From: an uncultured Collinsella sp.
Lineage (GTDB): Bacteria > Actinomycetota > Coriobacteriia > Coriobacteriales > Coriobacteriaceae
Reading direction: 5' to 3'
DNA length: 64,000 nucleotides
Assembly (NCBI GenBank): GCA_900551665.1
Contig: URWW01000001.1
Span: 7,434 to 71,433, forward strand
Positions within the stretch are counted from its first letter, which is position 1, and each line of letters begins with the position of its first letter. Shown here one piece after another: positions 1 through 9,888 of this stretch. The notes beneath the pieces are model-generated. The model was given only the letters and a program-made list of their open reading frames with translations, ran no database searches and was not told the origin of the DNA. Position numbers and translations under genes: made by a program.

Positions 1-1651
<1,651 letters not shown>

Positions 1652-1659
1652 AGGGCTTA

Positions 1660-3276
1660 CTACTCTCCAGCTTCGTCGGCGACCGACTTGGCGGGCGCCT
1701 TCCCGGAGTCGCGAGACGCCAGGAACTGATCCTTGTAATCGCTGATCGCCTGCTCGAGCTCCTTGCCGATGCGATCGTCGATCTTGGCGGAGCGGAACTC
1801 CTCCAGGAGCTTGCGGTAGGCACCGTTCAGGAACTCCACCAGACCGTCGCGGAAGGGCACGACATCCTCGAGAGGCATGTCATCGAGGTAGCCCTTGTTG
1901 CCCGCGTACAGCACGGCGACCTGATCGACGACGTCCAGTGCCTTGAAGCGACCCTGCTTGAGGAGCTCGGTCATGCGAGCACCGTGGGTGAGCTGCTTCT
2001 GCGTGGTGGCGTCGAGGTCGGAGCCGAACTGGGTGAAGCCGGCGAGCTCGCGGTAGGACGCGAGGTCCAGACGCAGGTTGCCCGCCTGCTGCTTCATGGC
2101 CTTGGTCTGCGCGGAACCACCGACGCGCGACACGGAGATGCCGACGTCGACAGCGGGGCGCTGACCCTGGTGGAACAGCTCGGACTGCAGGTAGATCTGA
2201 CCATCGGTAATCGAAATCACGTTGGTCGGGATGTAGGCGGAAACGTCGCCATCCTGCGTCTCGATGATCGGCAGGGCGGTCAGGGAGCCGCCGCCGTTCT
2301 TCTCGGAGAGCTTGCAAGCGCGCTCCAGGAGGCGAGAGTGCAGGTAGAAGATGTCGCCGGGGTAGGCCTCGCGTCCGGGCGGGCGACGCAGCGTCAGCGA
2401 CATCTGACGATAGGCGACGGCCTGCTTGGACAGGTCATCGTAGATGACAAGCACGTGGCCGCCGGGATTGGTGGCGCTGGCGGGCTGGCCGTCCTCACCG
2501 TTGTACATGAAGTACTCGCCGATGGCGGCACCCGCCATCGGGGCGATGTACTGCAGCGGCGCGGAGTCTGCCGCGGTGGCGCTCACGATGACGGTGTAGT
2601 CGAGCGCACCGTGCTGAGCGAGTGTCTCGCGAATGTTCGCGACCGTGGAGGCCTTCTGGCCGATGGCCACGTACACGCAGATCATGCCCTTGCCACGCTG
2701 GTTGATAATGGCATCGATGGCAATGGCGGTCTTACCGGTCTTGCGGTCGCCGATGATGAGCTCGCGCTGGCCGCGGCCGATCGGGATCATCGCGTCAACC
2801 GCGAGCAGACCCGTCTGCACGGGCTCGCACACCGGGGTGCGCTCGATGACGCCGGGGGCCTTGAACTCGATGGGGCGACGATGCGTCTCACCGACGCTGC
2901 CCTTGCCATCGATGGGCTGGCCAAGCGGGTTGACGACACGACCGAGCATGCCGCGACCCACGGGGATGTCCATAACGCGACCGGTGGTGCGGCAGGCGTC
3001 GCCCTCCTTGATGGAGTCGACATCGCCGAACAGAACGGCGCCGACCTCTTCGCGGTCGAGGTTCTGAGCCAGGCCGTACACGGTCTTGCCCGTGATGGAG
3101 CTGGTGAACTCAAGGAGCTCACCGGCCATCGCGCTTTTGAGACCGAAGACGTGAGCGATACCATCGCCCACCTCGGCTACGTGGGATACTTCTTGGGTAT
3201 CGACGGTAGCCGACAGATCATACAGGCGCTGCCGTAGGATCTGCTCGATGTTCTCGGCATTGATTGCCTCGGACAT
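1660..3276 (-). CDS. atpA: ATP synthase F1 subunit alpha
   Basis: This is the non-catalytic, regulatory nucleotide-binding subunit that alternates with beta in the F1 hexamer. The 538-residue protein shows the Walker A motif GDRKTGKT and the downstream [10 protein letters not shown] segment. The signature [17 protein letters not shown] lies in the second half. The C-terminus (after [17 protein letters not shown]) is extended by about 25 residues ending SVADEAGE, which is within the range seen in Actinobacteria. It starts 4 bases after the atpH stop. Confidence 0.98.
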   Translation of the reverse strand: MSEAINAENIEQILRQRLYDLSATVDTQEVSHVAEVGDGIAHVFGLKSAMAGELLEFTSSITGKTVYGLAQNLDREEVGAVLFGDVDSIKEGDACRTTGRVMDIPVGRGMLGRVVNPLGQPIDGKGSVGETHRRPIEFKAPGVIERTPVCEPVQTGLLAVDAMIPIGRGQRELIIGDRKTGKTAIAIDAIINQRGKGMICVYVAIGQKASTVANIRETLAQHGALDYTVIVSATAADSAPLQYIAPMAGAAIGEYFMYNGEDGQPASATNPGGHVLVIYDDLSKQAVAYRQMSLTLRRPPGREAYPGDIFYLHSRLLERACKLSEKNGGGSLTALPIIETQDGDVSAYIPTNVISITDGQIYLQSELFHQGQRPAVDVGISVSRVGGSAQTKAMKQQAGNLRLDLASYRELAGFTQFGSDLDATTQKQLTHGARMTELLKQGRFKALDVVDQVAVLYAGNKGYLDDMPLEDVVPFRDGLVEFLNGAYRKLLEEFRSAKIDDRIGKELEQAISDYKDQFLASRDSGKAPAKSVADEAGE

Positions 3277-3280
3277 GTGG

Positions 3281-3763
3281 CTATACCTCCGAATTCATTC
3301 CGGGTTGAGTCATGACCTTATAGGCCTGCTCAAGTTGGTGACGCACGGATGCGTCGCGGCGGCGTCCGTTGACGGACAGGATGATGCCGCCGGTGATCGA
3401 CGGATCGACATGCTCGATCAGGAACACGTTGCGACCCAGATCGAGTTCGCACTTCTGGGTGACCAGCATGCGCAGCTCGTTGTCGAGCGGGACCGCCGTG
3501 GTGACGGTAACGCCGACCGTGGCCTCGTCGCCCTCGGCCATCTCGCTATAGAGGTCGAGAACGGCGCCGAGCTTATCGAGGTCGCCGTTGGCGGCCATCT
3601 GCGAAAGGACGGAGAGGACCTCCGGACTCGCATTCGCCTCGGCCTTGAGGGGCTCGATGTTCTCGAGAACGCGGTTCTCGGTCTTGGCGGCCTCGAGCAG
3701 CGTACGCGCGTAGGTTTCCAGCTTGCGCTTCTCGAAGCGATCGCTGATGGACGGATTAGGCAT
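3281..3763 (-). CDS. atpH: ATP synthase subunit delta
   Basis: This is the F1 delta subunit, which ties the peripheral stalk to the top of the F1 head. I chose the start at 3763 ([20 protein letters not shown]), giving 160 residues, close to the family's usual 175-180. A longer frame reaches upstream, but it would overlap atpF deeply. At the chosen start the ATG overlaps the atpF stop by eight bases (ATGCCTAA), a typical coupling arrangement. The C-terminal segment [20 protein letters not shown] is the usual delta signature. Confidence 0.93.
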   Translation of the reverse strand: MPNPSISDRFEKRKLETYARTLLEAAKTENRVLENIEPLKAEANASPEVLSVLSQMAANGDLDKLGAVLDLYSEMAEGDEATVGVTVTTAVPLDNELRMLVTQKCELDLGRNVFLIEHVDPSITGGIILSVNGRRRDASVRHQLEQAYKVMTQPGMNSEV

Positions 3764-4358
3764 TGAGCTTACCCACTTCCGCAAGATACTTCTTGATGAG
3801 CTCGCGCTGCTTGGCCTCATCGTTGGCGAGCGTGTCGCCCACGATGGACTTGGCCACGGCGACGGACATCTTGGCGATGGTGTCGGTGGCGCTCATGTAA
3901 GCGCGCTTCTTCTCATCCTCGGCGCGATCGCGCGCCTTGGCGATGATTTCCTCGGCCTCGGTGTGAGCGGCGGCGACGATGCGCGAACGCTCCTTGTCGG
4001 CGTCGCCGCGAGCCTCGAGAACAATCTCGGAAGCCTTGCGACGGGCCTCGGCGACGATGGCATCGGCCTGCTCGCGAATCTCGGCCGCCTCGGCCTTGGT
4101 GGCGTCGGCCTGCTCGAGGCTGTCCTCGATCTTGTGCTCACGGGCATCCAGAACGGAAATGACCTTGGGCCAGACGAACTTGGACAGCAGGAACCAGATG
4201 ATCAGGAAGATGACGAGCGCGGGAACGAACTCGGCCATCTTGGGGATCAGGATATCCGCGCCACCTGATTCGGTTCCCTCAGCAAAAGCCAGGGCGGGGG
4301 TAAACAGCACCGAGGCGGCGGCCCCAAGTGCGATACCTGCGCTTTTAACGTTTTTCAT
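3756..4358 (-). CDS. atpF: ATP synthase Fo subunit b
   Basis: This is the peripheral stalk subunit, anchored in the membrane by its N-terminus. From the start at 4358 (MKNVKSAGIALGAAASVLF) it has 200 residues. First comes a signal-peptide-like stretch ending FTPALAFAEG, then a membrane helix (LVIFLIIWFLLSKFVWP). A long charged alanine-rich coiled coil fills the rest. The start is supported by AGGGGGAGTC just upstream. A start 57 bases earlier is possible but would overlap atpE. An extra cleavable-looking N-terminus is unusual compared with E. coli subunit b. Confidence 0.93.
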   Translation of the reverse strand: MKNVKSAGIALGAAASVLFTPALAFAEGTESGGADILIPKMAEFVPALVIFLIIWFLLSKFVWPKVISVLDAREHKIEDSLEQADATKAEAAEIREQADAIVAEARRKASEIVLEARGDADKERSRIVAAAHTEAEEIIAKARDRAEDEKKRAYMSATDTIAKMSVAVAKSIVGDTLANDEAKQRELIKKYLAEVGKLNA

Positions 4359-4404
4359 GACTCCCCCTCGGGATTCACGCCCGGTACTCTTGCGAAGACC
4401 GAAC

Positions 4405-4599
4405 TTATTTGACAACCAGTGCGACGACGAAGCCGATCAGGGCCAGAGCCTCGGCGAAGGCGGCAGCCATGATGAAGACGGTGAAGACGCGGTCCTGAAC
4501 CTCGGGCTGACGGGCCATGGCGCTCGCGACGCCGTATGCTGCCAGACCGATAGCGATGCTCGCGCCGATAACACCAAGACCGTAACCGATAACTCCCAC
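4405..4599 (-). CDS. atpE: ATP synthase Fo subunit c
   Basis: This is the 64-residue proteolipid that forms the rotating c-ring. It has two membrane helices joined by the polar loop ARQPE. The ion-carrying glutamate is E50 in AAFAEALALIGF. The residue after it is alanine, and the first helix has no glutamine at the usual ligand position, so the sodium-binding pattern is absent. I infer proton coupling. The protein is short for the family (usually 70-85), with a very short N-terminus. Confidence 0.95.
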   Translation of the reverse strand: MGVIGYGLGVIGASIAIGLAAYGVASAMARQPEVQDRVFTVFIMAAAFAEALALIGFVVALVVK

Positions 4600-4616
4600 A
4601 ATTCCTCCTTGAGTTC

Positions 4617-4637
4617 ATGCGCCGCCTACCGGCGCAT
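4617..4637. other. Perfect hairpin between atpB and atpE
   Basis: ATGCGCCG, loop CCTAC, CGGCGCAT: an 8-bp perfect stem in the 98-base gap between atpB and atpE. There is no T-run, so it is not an obvious terminator. A second hairpin lies 20 bases away. It may serve mRNA processing or differential expression of the c subunit. Confidence 0.6.
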
Positions 4638-4657
4638 CTTGAACACGATACCTATAT

Positions 4658-4687
4658 CAAATGCCCCGTATGGGATATGGGCATTTG
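4658..4687. other. Second perfect hairpin between atpB and atpE
   Basis: CAAATGCCC, 12-base loop, GGGCATTTG: a 9-bp perfect stem that begins 10 bases after the atpB stop in transcript direction. No T-run follows. It could protect the 3' end of an atpB-terminal transcript or cause partial termination before atpE. Confidence 0.6.
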
Positions 4688-4697
4688 GTACCCAATA

Positions 4698-5498
4698 TTA
4701 GTGGCCCTCAGCCTCAGCGCCCTGAATGTACACGGCGGTAAGGACGGTGAAGACGTACGCCTGGATGACGCCGACGAAGATCTCGATCGCATAGATCACG
4801 AACAGGATCGCGCCGAACACCAGGGACGGGATGGCCCCCAGGACGTTCGCGGCGGTGAGCTGCGCAATGAGCGGCTCGGCGAACAGGGAGACCATGAGGG
4901 CAAACGACCCGAGCACGATATGGCCGGCGAACATGTTGCAGAACAGACGCACGGCGAGCGTGATGGGACGAAGCAGCGTGGAGATGAGCTCGATCACCCA
5001 GATGAGGATGTTGAGCGGGAACATGACACCCTTGGGCGCGAGGCTCTTGATGTAGCCCCAGACGCCATGGTTCTTCATGCCCACGCGGACGAAGTAGATG
5101 AACACCACGAGCGCCAGGGCGGCAGTGGTGGAGATGGTACCCGTGCCGGGCTTCATGCCGGGGATGATGCCGATGATGTTGTTCACCACGATGAACATGA
5201 ACAGAGTGCCCAGGAAGGGCAGGTGACGACGCCAGGACTCCTTGCCCAGAATGCCCACGCCCACGTCGTTCTCGAGGTACTCGATCACGAACTCGACGGC
5301 ATTGGCGAAACGGCCGCGAGGCACCACGGCGACGCGCTTTGCGAACGCGAACATGATGATGAGCAGCACGATCGAGGAAACGATCAGCCAGAACGTGTAC
5401 TGCGTCAGGCCTGAAACCAAGTCGCCGACCACCGGTATCGAGCTGAAGCTCGACACAAGGTGGTTAATCTCGGCCGGCAGCTTATCGAATGCTTCCAA
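4698..5498 (-). CDS. atpB: ATP synthase Fo subunit a
   Basis: This is the membrane stator subunit that provides the half-channels for ion flow past the c-ring. The 266-residue protein has five to six hydrophobic helices. The essential arginine sits in ITLAVRLFCNMFAGH, and the conserved C-terminal helix segment YVFTVLTAVYIQGAEAEGH is present. It is preceded by the small AtpI-like protein with 11 bases between them. Length and motifs are normal. Confidence 0.97.
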   Translation of the reverse strand: MEAFDKLPAEINHLVSSFSSIPVVGDLVSGLTQYTFWLIVSSIVLLIIMFAFAKRVAVVPRGRFANAVEFVIEYLENDVGVGILGKESWRRHLPFLGTLFMFIVVNNIIGIIPGMKPGTGTISTTAALALVVFIYFVRVGMKNHGVWGYIKSLAPKGVMFPLNILIWVIELISTLLRPITLAVRLFCNMFAGHIVLGSFALMVSLFAEPLIAQLTAANVLGAIPSLVFGAILFVIYAIEIFVGVIQAYVFTVLTAVYIQGAEAEGH

Positions 5499-5509
5499 CG
5501 CTAACCCTC

Positions 5510-5800
5510 CTAGAGTCTACGACTCATCGTTATGGCGGCGAGAACCGCCCACATGACCAGGAACCCTCCGAGGAACCCGATCGCGAACACCACCAAATCC
5601 GCTGGCGCCACAGCCCACATCAGGGCGAATACCGCCATCAGAAAGACAAACGATATCGCGAGCGCCGCCATTCCCTTGCCGACCGTCGGTCGCATGCGCT
5701 TCTTCCGCGCAAGCAAGACCACCGTCAACATGGGCATGAAGCCGGCGACGCCGATTCCCATCCCCGCCACGAGGACGCCGATGTCACCGGAATCGACCAT
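5510..5800 (-). CDS. AtpI-position small membrane protein
   Basis: This is a 96-residue protein at the head of the atp operon, where atpI usually lies. It has about three hydrophobic helices: near residues 5-30 (a glycine-rich VLVAGMGIGVAGF start), 45-65 and 68-90. AtpI proteins are thought to help c-ring assembly or magnesium/calcium transport. I see only position, size and topology and no diagnostic motif. A GTG start at 5815 is possible. I prefer ATG at 5800 because GGAAAGG lies at proper spacing before it. Confidence 0.6.
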   Translation of the reverse strand: MVDSGDIGVLVAGMGIGVAGFMPMLTVVLLARKKRMRPTVGKGMAALAISFVFLMAVFALMWAVAPADLVVFAIGFLGGFLVMWAVLAAITMSRRL

Positions 5801-5904
5801 CGATCGCCTTTCCACTGCACAATCATGACCGTCGCGGCCATCTCATCCCATGCCCGAAACACGGGGCAAAACTGCCCGTAACCGCACGATTACCAGTGAC
5901 TGGC

Positions 5905-5932
5905 AGTATATCGCGCGGCGTTTCACGCGCAA
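5905..5932 (-). promoter_or_regulatory. Candidate promoter of the atp operon
   Basis: On the minus strand TTGCGC (5932-5927), a 16-base spacer and TATACT (5910-5905) lie about 105 bases before the AtpI-like gene. The 340-base gap 5801-6139 otherwise holds only the hairpin at 5976-6028. The 14-mer covering the -35 is repeated exactly upstream of glpK. Confidence 0.45.
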
Positions 5933-5975
5933 GGAAATTTTGACAACTGGACTATGATTATGAACATCTGTTCAC

Positions 5976-6028
5976 AAAGAGACATCCGTGAAATATATTT
6001 CATCACATATACGCACAGATGTCTCTTT
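5976..6028. terminator. Hairpin after upp, terminator-like in both directions
   Basis: AAAGAGACATC (5976-5986) and GATGTCTCTTT (6018-6028) form a perfect 11-bp stem. Inside lies the perfect 14-base palindrome TGAAATATATTTCA (5989-6002). The T-rich tail is best on the plus strand (TTTTCCTTT), but the element lies downstream of upp on the minus strand. It could terminate upp or act as an operator for the atp promoter. Confidence 0.5.
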
Positions 6029-6139
6029 TCCTTTGCGAATTAACGGCAATATTTTATCGCCTCAACGGCAAGTTCTTGCCGTTTCGCGTCATCAATCGAC
6101 ACGGCGTGCGCCACAGGTGCACGCCGCTTGAGAGAAACG

Positions 6140-6787
6140 CTATAGAGTGCCAAAAATACGGTCGCCAGCATCGCCCAGTCCAGGGACAATATATGCAGCG
6201 TCGTTCAGTTTCTCATCAATGGAGCAGGTATACAAGCGGACATCGGGGTCGTGTCCGAGAACGGTCGCAATCCCCTCGGGAGCGGCGACCAGGACGAGCA
6301 AGCGGATGTCCTTCACGCCCTGTGCGCGCAGGTAATCGATAGCGGCGGTTGCCGAGCCACCGGTGGCGAGCATGGGATCGACAACCAGGCAGATGCGCTG
6401 GTCGGCATCGGAAGGCAGCTTCGCATAGTACTCGTGCGGCTCGTGCGTGACCTCGTCGCGGTACATGCCCACATGGCCGACGCGTGCCGCCGGGATGAGC
6501 TCGAGCAGGCCGTCGACCATACCGAGGCCCGCGCGCAGAATGGGCACGATAGCGACTTTGCGGCCGGCGATGCGCTTGCCGGTGGTCTCGCAGATGGGGG
6601 TAGTCACGGGCGCGTCCTCGAGCGGGAAATCGCGGGTCGCCTCATAACCCTCGAACAGGGCCAGCTCCTTGACGAGCTCTCGGAACTGCTTGGAGCCGGT
6701 GTTCTCATCACGCATGATGGTCAGCTTGTGCTGGACGAGTGGATGGTCGACGAGGGTCACCCGGCTGCGATCGAAATCGACGGACAT
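6140..6787 (-). CDS. upp: Uracil phosphoribosyltransferase
   Basis: This enzyme converts uracil and PRPP to UMP in pyrimidine salvage in the cytoplasm. The 215-residue protein has the PRPP-binding loop [16 protein letters not shown] and the uracil-binding C-terminus [19 protein letters not shown]. The conserved RAGLGM segment is also present. It follows rpiB by 27 bases in the same direction, so the two are probably co-transcribed. Length and motifs are standard. Confidence 0.97.
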   Translation of the reverse strand: MSVDFDRSRVTLVDHPLVQHKLTIMRDENTGSKQFRELVKELALFEGYEATRDFPLEDAPVTTPICETTGKRIAGRKVAIVPILRAGLGMVDGLLELIPAARVGHVGMYRDEVTHEPHEYYAKLPSDADQRICLVVDPMLATGGSATAAIDYLRAQGVKDIRLLVLVAAPEGIATVLGHDPDVRLYTCSIDEKLNDAAYIVPGLGDAGDRIFGTL

Positions 6788-6814
6788 ACTGTACTCCTTA
6801 AATTGAACGAAGAG

Positions 6815-7252
6815 TTAGTCGAGGGCCATGATCTTGGCGACGCGCGCCTCGTGGCGGCCACCCTCAAATTCGGTGGTAAGGAAGGTCTTGACGATCTCCT
6901 TGTTGACCTCGAGGTCGACGAAACGGCCGGACAGGCACACCACGTTACCGTTGTTGTGCTGACGGAAGAGCTCCGCAAACGGGACGGACGTAATGGAGGA
7001 GGCGCGCGCACCAGCGACCTTGTCGGCGGCGACCGCCATACCGATGCCCGTGCCGCACACGAGAACACCGCGATCGGCCTCGCCGGCAGAGACGGCCTTG
7101 GCCACGGGGGCGGCATAGTCGGGGTAATCGACGGAAGCGTCGGTATCGGGGCCCATGTCGGTGACATCGAAGCCCAGTTCATCGGCGATATAGGCCGCCA
7201 GAGCCTGCTTCTGCTCGAATCCACCGTGGTCGGAGGCGATGGCGATGCGCAT
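6815..7252 (-). CDS. rpiB: Ribose-5-phosphate isomerase B
   Basis: This enzyme interconverts ribose 5-phosphate and ribulose 5-phosphate in the pentose phosphate pathway. It belongs to the RpiB/LacAB family, with SDHGG near the N-terminus and the catalytic cysteine in VLVCGTGIGM. The phosphate-binding residues lie in EGGRHEARV. I placed the start at 7252 (MRIAIASDHGG, 145 residues) because AAAGGA lies 7-8 bases before it; an upstream ATG adds eight residues. Together with upp it supplies and uses ribose phosphates. Confidence 0.95.
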   Translation of the reverse strand: MRIAIASDHGGFEQKQALAAYIADELGFDVTDMGPDTDASVDYPDYAAPVAKAVSAGEADRGVLVCGTGIGMAVAADKVAGARASSITSVPFAELFRQHNNGNVVCLSGRFVDLEVNKEIVKTFLTTEFEGGRHEARVAKIMALD

Positions 7253-7325
7253 GTGCACGTCCTTTCTCTTATACATATGATCAGCTCGCTTGGTCGCACG
7301 AGCCTATTCCACTCTAACAGGTCGG

Positions 7326-7397
7326 GACGGCGCTCACGCCGTCGCGCGGGACGTTTACGAAAGCGGCCCCGCATCCGGGCGACAGGGATGCAGGGCC
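7326..7397 (-). terminator. Terminator region after glpK
   Basis: In minus direction a stem of 12 bases with one mismatch (7397-7386 with 7376-7365) is followed by GCTTTCG, 46 bases past the glpK stop. A second perfect hairpin, GACGGCG CTCA CGCCGTC (7326-7343), follows. The T-run is weak. Confidence 0.5.
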
Positions 7398-7442
7398 GGT
7401 TCAACACAGAGAAGTCGGCCTGATGGCCACTGGGGATGCGCC

Positions 7443-8981
7443 CTAGCGCGAGCGCGCGCGGTCGACGGCGCTATGCCAGCCGGAGAGGTTGCGAGCCACC
7501 TCGCCTTCGGCCATCTGGGGCTCGAAGCGTCGGCCGGGCACGCGGTTCTGCTCGAGCTCCTCGAGGTCCTCCCAGTACCCGACCGCAAGCCCGGCGAGAT
7601 AGGCCGCGCCGAGAGCCGTGGTCTCCACGTTTTCCGTCTGTTCAACGGGAATGCGCAGCAAGTCGGCCTGGAACTGCATGATGAAGTCGTTGCGTGAGGC
7701 GCCTCCGTCAACCGAAAGGCTCTCCAGCTGGACGCCGGCATCGAGCTGCATGGCGTGCAGCACGTCGAAACTCTGATACGCCATGGACTCGCACGCAGCG
7801 CGCACAATCGTCGCACGGTCTGACGCGCCGGTGAGCCCGCAGATGAGACCGCGTGCGTCGGGGTCCCACCACGGGGCGCCCAAGCCGCTGAAAGCCGGCA
7901 CGAGATAGCACCCGCCGTTGTCTTCCAGGCTCTTACACAGATCGGCTGCCTCCTTGGTACTGGAAAGCAGGCCGAGCTTGTCGCGAAGCCACTGAATGGT
8001 GGCCCCGGCGTGGAAAATCGAGCCCTCGAGCGCGTAGGAGATCTTGCCGTCCAAGGCAATGCCAATGGTGGAAACGAGACCCCTCTCGGACTTAACGCAG
8101 GTGTCACCGGTGTTCATGAGCATGAAGCAGCCCGTGCCGTAGGTGTTCTTCGTGCATCCGGGCCTGAAACAGCAGTGGCCGAACAGCGAGGCCTGCTGAT
8201 CGCCCGCAACGCCGGTGATCGAGGGGCCGTACGTCATGATCTCGTTGGAAACACTGCCGTAATCGTCGGAACTCCACTTGACCTCCGGCAGCATCGAACG
8301 CGGAACGTCGAGCAGTTCGAGCAACTCATCGTCCCACTCGAGCGTATGGATGTTGAACAGCATCGTGCGGCTCGCGTTGGTGTAGTCGGTGGCGTGCACC
8401 ATGCCGCCCGTCAGGTTGTAGATGAGCCACGTGTCGATGGTTCCGAACATGAGCTCGCCGGCATCGGCCGCCGCGCGGGCGCCGTCCACATTGTCGAGGA
8501 TCCATTTGATCTTGGTTCCCGAGAAGTACGGATCGGGCATGAGGCCGGTCTTGTCGCGGATGATGTCGGACATGCCGTCCGCGATGAGGGCATCAGTGAT
8601 CTCGGACGTGCGGCGGCACTGCCACACAATGGCGTTGTGCACGGGCAAACCGGAATCGCGGTCCCACACCACGGTGGTCTCGCGCTGGTTGGTGATGCCG
8701 ATGGCCGCGATGCGGTCGGAATGGATGCCGCTCTTGAACTGAACCTCCATCATGACCGCGATTTGGGAGGCCAGGATCTCCATGGGATCCTGCTCGACCC
8801 AGCCCGGACGCGGATAGAAGGTTTTAATACGGCGTGAGGCCTGCGCGACAATGCAATCGTATTCATCGACGATGACGGCTCGGACCGAAGTGGTGCCCGA
8901 GTCGAGCGCCATGATATATCGCCCACCCGTGGGGTTGTATGCCACATCCACTTTGCTGAGATCTTTGAGAGTAACCGCCAT
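7443..8981 (-). CDS. glpK: Glycerol kinase
   Basis: This enzyme phosphorylates glycerol to glycerol 3-phosphate with ATP. The 512-residue protein is of the FGGY family. Its phosphate-binding N-terminus is ALDSGTTSVRAVIVDE, followed by GWVEQDP, ITNQRET and VWQCRRT. It also has TNASRTMLFNI and the ATP-domain signature KNTYGTGCFMLMNTG. These motifs fit GlpK rather than other sugar kinases. No glpF or glpD is adjacent, and it stands alone between terminator-like elements. Confidence 0.96.
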   Translation of the reverse strand: MAVTLKDLSKVDVAYNPTGGRYIMALDSGTTSVRAVIVDEYDCIVAQASRRIKTFYPRPGWVEQDPMEILASQIAVMMEVQFKSGIHSDRIAAIGITNQRETTVVWDRDSGLPVHNAIVWQCRRTSEITDALIADGMSDIIRDKTGLMPDPYFSGTKIKWILDNVDGARAAADAGELMFGTIDTWLIYNLTGGMVHATDYTNASRTMLFNIHTLEWDDELLELLDVPRSMLPEVKWSSDDYGSVSNEIMTYGPSITGVAGDQQASLFGHCCFRPGCTKNTYGTGCFMLMNTGDTCVKSERGLVSTIGIALDGKISYALEGSIFHAGATIQWLRDKLGLLSSTKEAADLCKSLEDNGGCYLVPAFSGLGAPWWDPDARGLICGLTGASDRATIVRAACESMAYQSFDVLHAMQLDAGVQLESLSVDGGASRNDFIMQFQADLLRIPVEQTENVETTALGAAYLAGLAVGYWEDLEELEQNRVPGRRFEPQMAEGEVARNLSGWHSAVDRARSR

Positions 8982-9072
8982 CGGGGACCTTCCTTACGCA
9001 TGCCCCCACCGTCGATACGGTCGGAGGCGTACAGAGCCGCCCTAGCATTGTTTCACGCGCAAGCCCGTCCCA

Positions 9073-9119
9073 CACCGACGGACAGTTACCTACCCGCCAG
9101 ACGGGATAACTGGTCGGTG
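9073..9119. promoter_or_regulatory. Long hairpin upstream of glpK
   Basis: CACCGAC plus CAGTTA (split by a GGA bulge) pairs with TAACTGGTCGGTG, and an inner stem CCCG/CGGG caps it. It lies 92-138 bases before the glpK start and 110 bases after the end of the upstream gene. It may be a 5' leader structure of glpK or the end of the upstream transcript. The 14-mer gtttcacgcgcaag at 9050-9063 follows in glpK direction. Confidence 0.4.
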
Positions 9120-9229
9120 TATGAACAGTTTTCTCAGGCAAAAGGCATGTGTCCCCTAAGCGACGATGAGTGCCTTCTGATTCGCGGCGGGTCCGTCAGC
9201 GGCGGCGCGCTTCCACACCCATGCACACG

Positions 9230-9874
9230 TTATTCCAGCACGGCCCTGATCTCCCGCACCGTCAATGCCCCTTCACGCAGGATCTGAAGCTCCCCGTCAC
9301 GCACGGCCACAATGGTCGAGGCGTCTCGGCACGGGGTCTCTCCCGCATCGATGGCAACATCGACACCAGCCAGAATGCGCGGTTCAACCTCATCAAATGA
9401 GATCGGCGCCGGCTTGCCATGCGTGTTCGCCGAGGTCACCGCCAGCGGCGATCCGCAACGCGCGATAAGCTCCTGGACGACAGGTGACGCAGAGGCACGC
9501 AGGGCGACCGTCCCATCCGCAGCCCGCATGAACAGCGGCACGTCGTCCGCTGCAGGGACCACGAGCGTGAGGGCACCCGGCCACAGCTTTTCCGCCAAAG
9601 CGCATATCGAATGAGGCACATCCTTGCCGTAACGCTCGAGGGCCGCCGGACCATCGACAAGCCACGGCACCGTCTGGGTGAGCTCGCGCTGTTTGAGGGT
9701 GAATATGCGCCCATAACCCGTATGGGGCCCGGGGGTCTCCAGGTTCGCCGCGAAAGCGGATACGGCCACCCCCACCCCGTAGACCGTCTCGGTCGGAACG
9801 AGCGCGAGGCCTCCCGCCGTCAGGCAGTCGGCGGCAGGTCCGAGATTGTCGTGACCCTTAATCACATTCGACAT
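9230..9874 (-). CDS. Sua5/YrdC/YwlC-type threonylcarbamoyl-AMP synthase
   Basis: This enzyme makes threonylcarbamoyl-AMP from threonine, bicarbonate and ATP, the first step of the t6A37 modification of ANN-decoding tRNAs. The 214-residue YrdC domain has the substrate lysine and arginine in LKQRELTQ, and the SPLAVTSANTHGKPA signature. I took the start at 9874 (MSNVIKGHDN) because GGGGAGAAG lies before it and it follows the PatB-like gene by 14 bases. There is no extra Sua5 C-terminal domain. prfA, prmC and sua5 are a common bacterial neighbourhood. Confidence 0.93.
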   Translation of the reverse strand: MSNVIKGHDNLGPAADCLTAGGLALVPTETVYGVGVAVSAFAANLETPGPHTGYGRIFTLKQRELTQTVPWLVDGPAALERYGKDVPHSICALAEKLWPGALTLVVPAADDVPLFMRAADGTVALRASASPVVQELIARCGSPLAVTSANTHGKPAPISFDEVEPRILAGVDVAIDAGETPCRDASTIVAVRDGELQILREGALTVREIRAVLE

Positions 9875-9888
9875 AACGAGCTTCTCCC

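Noticed and set aside
1984..3237. Long open frame opposite atpA, and many similar frames opposite other genes
   Set aside because: Long antisense frames are expected at this GC content. Their translations lack domain character and their third-position use mirrors the real gene on the other strand.
5976..6028. Structured riboswitch upstream of the atp operon
   Set aside because: The 11-bp stem with an internal palindrome is symmetrical and AT-rich, better explained as a terminator or operator. No multi-helix core was found.
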